This document shows, in pieces, positions 35,008 through 44,340 of a stretch of 64,000 nt of DNA. The notes under the pieces were generated by a model. That model worked only from the letters and a program-made list of their open reading frames with translations. It was not told where the DNA came from and did not search any database. Position numbers and translations under genes: made by a program. Numbering within the stretch: position 1 is the first letter of the stretch; the number at the start of each line of letters is the position of its first letter. The stretch is taken from positions 62,001 to 126,000 of the forward strand of contig JANTQF010000037.1 of the NCBI GenBank assembly GCA_032988165.1, written 5' to 3'. The DNA is from Emmonsiellopsis sp. PD_33. Taxonomy: Eukaryota > Ascomycota > Eurotiomycetes > Onygenales > Ajellomycetaceae.

Positions 35008-36681
35008 ATGTTGGTCAACTTAGGCCTGACAGCTGATGCCGCTGCGGCCCATAAGCACGAATTTTCAAATCAGCCGAACTCGCAGTCGAACGGCTCCTTG
35101 CTATATCGATCTTCCGCTGCTATGCTTCCACTTAGATTCATGTCCTCTACGACACGCCGTTCGATTGCTGACGCCCTCAAGCCCGTGGTGCCAACCTCGT
35201 CATCTTCACAAGCTTCCTCACCAAATGCCACGCCTCGCTTTTCAAGTGAAGAAGACTATGCTCCAGTTGAATCGACGAGCCCAAGTGATCGAACAGACGA
35301 TGCTCCTCCCGTCCCTACCAAAAGGCATTCCCCACGGCAAAAGTCTTCATTCCGCTTTGCTTATCCACCCCCAAGTCAACGGCATAAGCTCCTCAGGATC
35401 CGTCCAAAACTACTTCTCCAACTACAGCAAGTATCGCAAACAGCACGTCCTATTCCCATCCTTGATGTAATGCCACCTACTTTACTCGGGGTTACCCGTA
35501 AACTTCCTATGACGATTAGGGGGCTTTGCCCGAACGATCTGGTTCTGGTAACGAGCGACTCCTATGAGCAGATGGGCGCGGACGATGACAAAAGCATTTT
35601 ATCTGAAGATGGCCCGCACGATCAGAGGGAAGTTGTTGCGACGCTATGTCAACATCGCAAAGAAGATGCAAAAATAAAAGGGCTTGCGGAGATTTGTTTA
35701 CTTCAGGGCTCCCGCTGGGAGGCCTCGCGCCTCCCTTCTGGTGGCTACGAGTTCGCAGGAGCCATGGAGAACGACGAGCAAATATGCGTCCGCTGGATTT
35801 TGCGTGGGAAGGGCAGTCGTCGGGCTTCTGGGTCTGCTGCTGGCCCAGATAATCAATTTGAGGTTGGGAAGCGGTTTACCTTTAGCATCATCGACCCGAC
35901 TACACGGCGGCACCCGGTTATTGCATGGATGTCCCGCCTGGGAATCGATGTACTTGATAGATATCCACTTAGTTCTGCTCCCCCCGCTCAAATCAACTCC
36001 TCAATGACAGACGATACTGCTGAGCCGACCATTATCGATACCGACGACCATCTCCGTAGCCTCATTATTGCCAGTGGCATCTGGGTCGCCTTCCAGGAAG
36101 GATGGCCCGAATCACCTGTCTACGCCGACCCCGCTCCACCTACACCCACAACTGCGGCCCCGCGTCCACGGTCTCAACCATCACAGGCTACAGAGACAGA
36201 TGCAGAACCAACACACACGGCAAGCTCAGACACACATCATAAACGTCTAAGCCTATTGCGACTCGGCAGCCCCACTTTACTACATCGTTCTAAATCAACC
36301 AAAACGGATTCCCAAAAATCGCAGAACGGCGCTTCTAATAAAACTCCTTCCAAGCCGAAAGGATCGACTGGCACGTCTTTAGAAAGGCCAGGGGGGTCTA
36401 AAAGACCGATATTAAACCTCCCTGATGAACAAGCCTTCCAACAAACGGCAGGAAACGGGAAGAGGCGACCAACGTCCAGAGGAGACCAACAATATCTTAG
36501 TGCGACGAGTATAGCTCCGTCTCCTTCCCGTTCGTCGTATGGTGATGACAGCCAGAGGGGGCCGTTATCGAGCCCCCCTAGCTTATATGAGGGCCAGCGC
36601 AAGCCGGATCGATCCAAGGGGAAACGATGGCGGCGGTTGAGCAACTGGCTTGATTTCGGAGGGAAAAAAGAAAAGGCTTGA
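35008..36681 (+). CDS. Conserved fungal protein of unknown function
   Basis: Single exon, 557 residues. The first 125 residues are Ser/Thr/Pro-rich and probably disordered. A more conserved-looking core (about 125-330) begins RHKLLRIRPKLLLQLQQVS with a following PIPILDVMPPTLLG. It then reads DLVLVTSDSYEQMG, EICLLQGSRWEASRLPSGGYEFAG, CVRWILRGK and FTFSIIDPTTRRHPVIAWMSRLGIDVLDRYP, a string of beta-strands. The C-terminal 200 residues are again disordered, ending in a basic-aromatic tail (KGKRWRRLSNWLDFGGKKEK), which could touch membranes or nucleic acid. I recognise the architecture as one found in uncharacterised ascomycete proteins, but know no function. The ATG at 35008 follows a CT-rich leader; internal Met39 or Met45 is possible. 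Confidence 0.75.
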   Translation: MLVNLGLTADAAAAHKHEFSNQPNSQSNGSLLYRSSAAMLPLRFMSSTTRRSIADALKPVVPTSSSSQASSPNATPRFSSEEDYAPVESTSPSDRTDDAPPVPTKRHSPRQKSSFRFAYPPPSQRHKLLRIRPKLLLQLQQVSQTARPIPILDVMPPTLLGVTRKLPMTIRGLCPNDLVLVTSDSYEQMGADDDKSILSEDGPHDQREVVATLCQHRKEDAKIKGLAEICLLQGSRWEASRLPSGGYEFAGAMENDEQICVRWILRGKGSRRASGSAAGPDNQFEVGKRFTFSIIDPTTRRHPVIAWMSRLGIDVLDRYPLSSAPPAQINSSMTDDTAEPTIIDTDDHLRSLIIASGIWVAFQEGWPESPVYADPAPPTPTTAAPRPRSQPSQATETDAEPTHTASSDTHHKRLSLLRLGSPTLLHRSKSTKTDSQKSQNGASNKTPSKPKGSTGTSLERPGGSKRPILNLPDEQAFQQTAGNGKRRPTSRGDQQYLSATSIAPSPSRSSYGDDSQRGPLSSPPSLYEGQRKPDRSKGKRWRRLSNWLDFGGKKEKA

Positions 36682-37286
36682 GTCTGTAGAAGGAGGATGG
36701 ATGGCGTTGTTTTAACATATTATTTTTGTTCATCTTTGGTGTTTGTGATACTACTCTCATGTAGTACCTATTTGCGGCTTCACTCGGGAGAGGACGAAGA
36801 ACGAGACGAATAATGAAACTTTAGTCAATTCTCAACTCTAATCTGTTCCCCTTTATCTGGGATCTCTCTCTAACTTGGAACGGCAATTTGAAAGCATAAT
36901 CATAAAGAATCGTAAATAGTTCCAAGGTTGGCCAGGGCGGTCGGGAGTGGACTGCTTTGTCGGTCACGTGACGCGGGATGGGCGCGCCGAGCCGCCGACC
37001 ACTCCCAACTCCCCAAGGTCGAGCTGGCTCCTCTTCTTCCTGACAACTCATCGCCTCATCACCCACCCTCGCTTTCGTCCTCACTTCTCCTCTCCCATCG
37101 CGGAGCTTTGTCTGGACTTCTCTCATCTGCTCCTCTTGAGCTGCTCACTCTGCCTATCACTCTGTCAAGTCTGCCGTTCACTCGCTACATTGTTTACATC
37201 GTCTCTCGTTCGCCCCAACCTTAACCTTTGCTCTGCTTGCAGGTCTCTAAGCTGCCGCGCAACCTGCCAACCGCTCACCTTGAAGG
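36682..37286. promoter_or_regulatory. YTH-gene promoter region with CACGTG palindrome
   Basis: GTCACGTGAC at 36963-36972 is a perfect 10-bp bHLH palindrome, 315 bp upstream of the YTH-gene ATG. It is followed by a strongly pyrimidine-rich leader (37020-37230). The first part of the region is the 3' end of the preceding gene. Promoter function is inferred from position. Confidence 0.4.
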
Positions 37287-40073
37287 ATGGCGGACGACGA
37301 TTCAAACAGAAACAGCTTCATTCCTCGCTTAGATGGGCTGTCCGATCTCAGCAATTCCCTTGTCGGGCCAGGCTCTTTTTTTCAGCCAAAGTTCGCCCAA
37401 CCATGGCTGGGCACGGGGGTTCCATACAGTACTGGAATGAGCAATGATGGTTATCCTGATCAATTGCAGCCAGCTTTTGCCTCCGACCCCCGTCACTCAA
37501 CTTCATCCCTTAATGATAACCAATTGGTTCAGCAGAGCTTAGATACAACCGTGCGTCGGGAGTTCGGCGATTATGATCATCAACAGGTTCAGCAAGCGCC
37601 TCCAGCATTGCAAGCACGAGAAATGGATCGAATGGTTTCTGGGAAGGAAAACACACCAGTTGATTTGTCCGGTGAGCAGCTTTTGCAGAAAAAAAGGGCC
37701 CTGGCACTGGCTGCCCTGTCACAGAAACGTGCTGCAAGCAAAACACCGGATCCTGCCAAGTCGAGTATGACACATGGGGGCTCGGGGCCGTCATCCACCC
37801 CTAGTCAAGAAGCAAGGGCTACTTTTGATCCTCCGAAGCATCCAAAGAGACGTGCGTCTAATGGGGGCATCGCGAACTATAACCAAGAGCCGCCCCCGAT
37901 TGCTAGATCTAACACTGAGGAGAAACCGCGTTCCCATCAGATGGCTTCACCCGAGGATATCGATGGCCTGTTGGCCGAGGGAAGAGTGTCTGCAAACGTT
38001 AATGCTTTCAACACGTCCACTGCGGGCCAAAGTGGTGTTGACTTTGATAAACACCAGACATCTGATATTGGCCCAGGCGAGCACAGCTCTCCAACAGTAA
38101 AAACTCCAGTTCACAAACGCCAACCTACCAATGGCAGTCACAAGAAAGATCACGATGACAAGAACACGCCTTCCTCTAACCCGTCTGAAGTCGCAAGGGC
38201 AAATTCTATGGATGGTTGTAGTGCATCCCCCAAAGGCATGCGACGGGCAGGCACGTGGCAGGATTCCCGATCTGATCAAAAGACGTATCCAGAACGACGT
38301 ATATATGAGCCCCCAAAGCGGTCTTTAACTGATAGTAGCGCTATGCGGCCGGTTAACCGAAACGACTCTTCGCACTCGAGGTCAAGCGGCACATCAGACA
38401 AACTGTCTCCTTCTAGGATGACGTCTAACCCCGAAGTTGACAATGAGTTTGCCCGGCTGGAACCCAGCGAGATTGAGGAACTCCGGGAGTGGCTCATGCA
38501 TACGAATTATTATGATGAGTCTTACCGTCGTTCAGCTTTGATTCGACACAAACGTCTTGCTGCTTTGGACCGAGAAAGGGAAGAGCTTATGAGAGAAGAA
38601 ATGCACGAACGCGAAGCGTTGGCTAAGAATAGTGATCGAGGGCCATCTTCCTTTTCCCCTAAACTTTCTTTTGATACATCAATGCGTGATGTTCAAGCAT
38701 CCCCATCTCAATCCATGCCTCCTCCCCCATTTGTACCAAAGATCAGCACCCCGTCGGGCCCACTAAAGCCCGCTGATTCAAAAAAGGGCCCAAGCAGCGG
38801 CGTGTCTGATGAATCTCCATCTAGCCACATCTCCCGTGAATCTGGAAGCTCTACTTTGAAAAGACAACATCCTGAGGTTGAACGCCATACTGGAGATGAC
38901 AGAGCTGAGAAACTAGCTCGGACTGATGCCACTAGCAAAGAAAGTAATAGATCGCATGATACAGAAGGTCTGCGATCACCAATGAGGAATTTTCCTGTCA
39001 AGTATATCTGACCCAAAAGCTGACGATAAGTTTAGCAGTTCCGGATTTCATGAACAAGGCACGCAGAGAGTTTATTCAAGGGAGTGGCTCTTCCAGCGCA
39101 GATGATTTCATGGCAGAAGGGGAACAGGATAAACACAACAACGGATGGTTATCCAGTTGGGAAAAATCCCCAGCTTTTGTTCATTCGTCTCTTGGTCATC
39201 CATCAAAATTCCATGACGCTGAAAATCAGCCAGATCCCTCGGTCAGGGGTGGTTCAGCTTCGTGGCGTGGCCGTGGCCGGGGACGGGGACGGGGAAGAGG
39301 ACGCGGGCGTGGGTGGACTCGTGGCCGCGGTCGCGGGGGATTTGTTGGGACGTCTGATGGTGATTTCAGTCGAGTTATTTCCTCTAACGGCTCGATTGGG
39401 GCTGGTTCTTTGAAACTGGCCGCTGGAGGTATGTCCGTTGTGTATGGGAATAATTCTGCGTAACCATGGGTGTTAACACGATTCTCATAGGGGTGACATA
39501 CTTCCTCATAAAATGCGTTGCCTACGACATGGTAGATGCAGCCAAAACTGAAGTACGCTTTTTTGAATTTCTCTTTAAAACCTCAATGGCTATAATGTCA
39601 TGGAGTCTAACGATTATGTCTAGGGAATTTGGGCAACCCAGCAAAAGAACGTTGATAAAATCACAGAAGCGTTTGACAATTCCCGCCATGTTGTCCTGTT
39701 CTTCTCTGTGAATAACAGCGGTTCTTTTCAAGGTTATGTAAGCCTCAATCATTCACAATATAACAGCTTATGAGACTAACCAAGTCCCTCTTGGCAGGCC
39801 CGCCTCGAGAGCCGTCCTGGAGCTCATGGTATTCCAGATCCTAGTTGGATTGGTGAACTTAATTGGGAAGCCAGCGCTCCCTTCAAAATCACATGGTTAA
39901 ATACCGAGGAGACAAAGTTCAAATACGTTGCTCATATCAAGAACCCATACAACGATGGCTCCGTTGTTTTCTTTGGAAGAGACGGCCAAGAACTTGAAGC
40001 TGACTGTGGCCGAGATTTGTGTGAGCACATGGATAAATCAATTGATTACGCATACGCCTCCGAGCCGTTTTAA
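37287..40073 (+). CDS. YTH-domain RNA-binding protein (YTHDC1-like m6A reader)
   Basis: Five exons: 37287-38967, 39039-39428, 39491-39552, 39624-39737 and 39798-40073, giving 840 residues. The first 560 residues are mainly disordered, except a charged helix at about 390-440 (PSEIEELREWLMHTNYYDE, then RHKRLAALDREREELMREE). Exon 2 encodes an Arg-Gly tract (RGRGRGRG..., DNA about 39265-39340), usual in RNA-binding proteins. Exons 3-5 form the YTH domain: TYFLIKCVAYDMVDAAKTEG, GIWATQQ (W714), VVLFFSVNNSGSFQGYARLES, PSWIGELNW (W766), FKITWLNTEE and FFGRDGQELE..CGRDLCEH. The two tryptophans match the m6A-cage W377 and W428 of human YTHDC1, and the FKI.W and GRDGQE..CG strings also follow YTHDC1 more than YTHDF. 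The first intron uses donor AAG/GTCTGC, chosen because only it keeps phase with normal length. Confidence 0.88.
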
Positions 40074-40831
40074 GTCAGAGCCGTCGAAGAATCTGGCTAG
40101 GGAAGAATACATACTACCCTTTGGCTTCATTATATATGAGCCAGGGTTTCTTATCGACCTTGCTTTACATCTACAGGAAGAGAACTATCTATATTCGAAT
40201 CCACCAAAAGCTATCCGAGGGGCTGAGTCGGCACATTTCAGAAGAAAATTGAGCAATCATACGTTATTAAAGCTAAAGGGCAACACAGGTTCACACGCGG
40301 CCTAAGGCTTAGGACCGAGTCTGTTACCAATGACCCCGCCTACACGGCATGATCAAAATCATAAAGTTTCCAGCGGTGGGTTAAACTACAGAGCAGTCTT
40401 CTTTTGAAGGCCAACAACCGCAAATATTTTCGTTCTCTTTTAGCAAGTATTTACCGTCCTCATCTTTTTCTTCCTCTAATTTTTTTTACTTGTTTGCCGA
40501 ATTCCCGCATCGGAATCTTTAATTTTACGTCTCCGGTTCCGTCGGTCATATCCTATTTTTTTAATAGTGTCTATAGGTGAGGGGAAGAGAGCGAGCTCCC
40601 GGCTAGCAACTTCATTAGATGTTCGTTTGCGTCAGGGAATAGTCTCTCGATCCCCCTTCATGGGAAAAAATGACAAAGTATCACATATCTCCTTGCTCTG
40701 ATATCCTTTTTCAAAAGAACTATCCATTATCGTTTCCTTCTCATTGCTAAACGTATAACCCAGTCTATTAACCCCCCACCCCCCCCCAAAAAAAAAACTG
40801 AAACCAACTCAGGTTAACAAAAAATAAATCA
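40074..40831. other. Convergent 3' intergenic region
   Basis: T-rich DNA between the YTH gene (+) and the aldo/keto reductase gene (-), with C and A runs at about 40774-40797 next to the minus-strand stop. The frame continuing at 39928-40305 is an out-of-frame shadow of the last YTH exon. Nothing else was recognised. Confidence 0.45.
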
Positions 40832-42261
40832 TCATCTCTCCACCACCGGGTCCATCGCCTTGGGCAAATACTTCTCTTCCAAATACCTCATCTCCTCCTC
40901 ACTCAACTTAACACTGACGCTCGCTACCGCCTCATCAATCCTCTCCTTAGTCCCTAGCCCCAAAATCGGATTAACCCCTCCCTTCCCAAGACTCCACGCC
41001 GTCGCCACCTGCGCCATGCTTACCCCCTTCTTCTTCGCCAACTCCTCCACCCGCTCCACAATCGCCTTATCAACTTCATTATCGCGGCTACCGAACATAA
41101 TCGGCAGCGCCCAATCGGTCTGGCCACGTTTCGTTGCGGCTCCATCATTCCACGGCCGGGCAAGGAGGCCCCGTGCAAGCGGGGACCAGGGGATGACGCC
41201 GACGCCTGTGTCGCGGCAGTAAGGAATCATTTCGCGCTCTTCCTCACGCGAGAGGAGGTTGTGGTAGTTTTGCATGCTGATGAATTGGTGCCAGCCGTTG
41301 CGGGCAGCGATGTTTTGGAGGGTTTGGAATTCCCAGGCGGCCATCTGGTTGGTGTTAGTCCCGCCGTGGTGTCTCATCTAGAAAGGGTGGGGGGAAGAGG
41401 TAGGAAAAGAAAGGAAAAGGAAAAAAAAAACCTACAGAACAAGCCCCAATATACCGCACCTTCCCACTCTCCACCACATCATTCAACGCCTTCATAATCT
41501 CCTCCCTCGGCGTGTCACGATCCAGCCGATGAATCTGCAGCACATCGATATACGTCCCCAGCCGCTCCACGCTCGCGTCCACGGCGTCAAAGATGTGCTT
41601 CCGCGATAGGCCCAAGTGATTCACCCATTTCCCGCTATTACTGACGACGTACAGCTCGTCCGACGCCGGGTCGACACCGTAGAAGCACTTTGTCATGATT
41701 ACCACGCTCGAGCGCGGGATGGAGAATTTTCGCAGCGCTTTGCCGATTGTTTGTTCTGAGGCACCGCGGGAGTAGATGTCGGCCTGGTTTGGGTGTTAGG
41801 ATTCATTTATTTTTGTTCTTGTTCTTTGTAATGTATATATAGTGGGGGGGGGGGGTTCCTCCATTTGGGAATTTTGGAGGTATCTAAATAACAAGCGTAA
41901 AAAAGAAAGAGGTGGGGGACAGGGGAAATGCACCGTATCCCATGTGTTGATTCCACGTTTATATGCATGTTCAATCAATTCGAGACTTTCTTCCTCGTCC
42001 AGAACCCAGGGCTCCCATTTGGAGGATCCGTAGGACATGGTTCCAAGGATTACCTTGGAGATTTTGAGGCCGGATTTGCCTAGGCTGGGAGGGGAAATGG
42101 CATTGTATTAGCATAATTCTATCCTTTTGGAGGGCCGGCATAAAAGACCAGAGGGGGCCAATCCAACCCCGCTCATTCTCTAAAACAAAAGGGGATTTGT
42201 TAGAGCGGAAAGAAAGGTTTGAAGCGTACCGTGTATACTCCATCTCGTTGTTCGCTGCCAT
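40832..42261 (-). CDS. Aldo/keto reductase
   Basis: NAD(P)H-dependent oxidoreductase of the AKR superfamily, 358 residues in four exons (minus): 42261-42230, 42084-41934, 41783-41436 and 41377-40832. The short first exon codes MAANNEMEYTR and joins to LGKSGLKISKVILGTMSYGS, the standard first strand. The catalytic tetrad is complete: D60 and Y65 (NTWDTADIYS), K93 (IMTKCF) and H146 (LQIHRLD). Later parts (MAAWEFQTLQNIAARNGW, MIPYCRDTGVGVIPWSPLARGLL, VNPILGLGTKERIDEAV) show the cofactor-binding end typical of the YakC/versiconal-reductase-like fungal group. The substrate is unknown. The WSLGKGGVNPILGLGTKE segment differs slightly from the usual 'P..G....E' form but looks functional. Confidence 0.93.
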
Positions 42262-43492
42262 CGTGAATAATAATGGATTGTATTACGCGGATTCTTTTTT
42301 CTCGGAACTTCTTTAAGTTAGGACTTTACAACTGAATAGCAATTGCCCGAGTTCAGGAATGAATAAATAAATAAAATATAAAAACCAGTGTCTTGCAGCC
42401 AAAAACAAATCTCAACCTCCAGAGCGGAAGTCGAAGCAATATATAGTTAAAAACCACATCAACACTACCCCGTAATAATTAAACCTCCTTGTTTCCGCAA
42501 GCCCCGAATAATAGTAATAAATAAATGCCGCTCGTCTCCTCTCTCCATGGCCAGCATCACGTAAAAAAACCCTCCGGTCTTAGCGGACACAACGTTATCA
42601 ATCGAAGCGGCTTCGCGCTCGGAGTTAGCATAAAATCCTCAGGCCCCCCCGTTTCAGCTGGGATGCTGGAATAAGCTATCCCCTCACTCAGCGACTTGTT
42701 GCATTTTTTAGCGCCCCCGCACAAGGCCGCCGGCCCGCCGGACGAGGAGAGACGAGTTATTAAGTGGATATACGCGTACCGGTTTGACCGTAGACGTCAT
42801 TCGGCTCGCGCCTGGGCAGTCCTCAGTCCTCAACCCCCGACGGTACCAGGTGCAGTTACTAGGGCCTGGGCTAGGTGCGTGGGTTGGTTTAGGGCTCTGT
42901 ATGTCGGATTTAATTAAGGTAGGAGTCGGTGCTCTGTAGCGTGGGCCCAGGGGGGGTTAGTTTACTAATATTGATCGGGAAGCTATCTTGATTCTTGTGA
43001 CATGATGATTGATCTAACCATGTTTTCAAGTTTCCCCTCCTTTGGTTTGACTTTGGCAGTGGGATGTTAGCATTAGTAGTTAATCATGCAATTGTGACGA
43101 TGCAATGATAGCTAATAATTATATGCAGGCTAGGATTTCATTAGCAATAACCTGAAGCTGGGGTGCAGAGCAAGGGAATATGAAAGAATAACTAGCCCAA
43201 ATCAGCCAGAAAATACCCATTTGAGAGGCGAGAATCACTCTCTAACCCTATCCTAAAGACCACCCAATTCTCAATTGATACAAAACAGGTTTCCCAAGCG
43301 GACCCAGAAAAACAGTACCACCACATGAAGAAGCAAGCGGAGTGTGAGAAAAAAAAAAGTAACAACCAAGACACCATATCCCAACCATCCCATCCAACAC
43401 CAAATAGCAATAAAAGAAATTTGAGCCATACCCAAGGCAATAAAAAAGAAGGAGACCACCATTCCCCGTCCATCCAACCATCCTTTCTTTAC
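42262..43492. other. Aldo/keto reductase upstream region, nothing recognised
   Basis: It holds promoter DNA of the aldo/keto reductase and 3' DNA of the carbonic anhydrase gene (both minus strand). Several overlapping minus-strand ORFs at 43192-43481 are Trp/Phe/Gly-rich frames of low-complexity DNA and are rejected. Confidence 0.4.
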
Positions 43493-44340
43493 TTAATGCG
43501 ACGCCACCTCCACCGCCAACGTCTTAAAAGACGTAATCCGCGCCTTGATCGTTTCCATCGGCTCCTCCGTATCCAACTCTCGCAAAATACCACTGCCAAC
43601 ATCATACAGCACGCCATGCAACTTCAACCCCCTCTCCTCAATCGCATCAAGCACAACGCTATTTTCCTTCAGCGTGCGCAATCCATGACGCACGTTAATC
43701 TCAGCCAGCTTCTGCGCCTGCTCATGGGGATCCAGCGAGCCGAGGATATGCAGATTCTGCTCTCGAAGCCGGCGCAGCGGCATGAGCCAGTTATCCAGGA
43801 GGCCTAGCTTCTTGTTTGAGAGCGCTGCCGCGATGCCTCCGCATGAGGTGTGGCCGCAGAGGACGATGTGCTTGACTTTCAGGTACACGACGGCGTATTC
43901 GATAACGGAGGCGGAGCTCATGTCGTTGTATTGGATTACGTTGGCGATGTTGCGGTGAACGAAGACGTCGCCGGGTTGCAGGCCGAGGATGGCGGTTTCG
44001 GGGCAGCGGGAGTCGGAGCAGCCGATCCAAAGGATTTCCGGGTGTTGCCCTGTTGCGAGTTTTGGGAAGAGGGCCGGGTCTTCCTCTGCGGTTTTGGAGG
44101 CCCATTGGAGGTTCTTTGCTAGGGCAGTTCGGTAGGCGTCTATGGGAGTGGAGTAGGGTTAGTTTCTGGTCTCCATAGATTGGAGGATTCGGGGACTATT
44201 GCGGTGGTCTGGCCGACATGGTGAGTGTCTCCGTCCCCAAACTCCCGCGGGGGCAACTCATGAATTTTAGAAGGTCGATTTATCATACCTGGCCTGGGGG
44301 TGTGGGTGGCCACTGTTGTGTCACTGTTTGCCGTCGTCAT
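43493..44340 (-). CDS. Beta-class carbonic anhydrase
   Basis: Zinc enzyme interconverting CO2 and bicarbonate, needed for growth at ambient CO2. Two exons (minus): 44340-44289 and 44139-43493, giving 232 residues. Zinc ligands C58 (in IGCSDSRCPE), H114 and C117 (LCGHTSCGG) and the catalytic dyad D60/R62 are all present. The first exon is short and ends after TPRP; its donor is GTATGA, and the split codon gives Asp18 before AYRTALAKNLQWA, the usual entry into the domain. The frame is open upstream to a Met at 44442, adding 34 residues; this could be an alternative start (see findings). C-terminal SFKTLAVEVASH is normal. Filamentous ascomycetes commonly have two to four such genes; this one looks like a main cytosolic form. 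Confidence 0.94.

Noticed and set aside
39928..40305. 125-codon plus-strand ORF as a separate gene
   Set aside because: It overlaps the last YTH exon in another frame; the YTH frame explains the conserved sequence.
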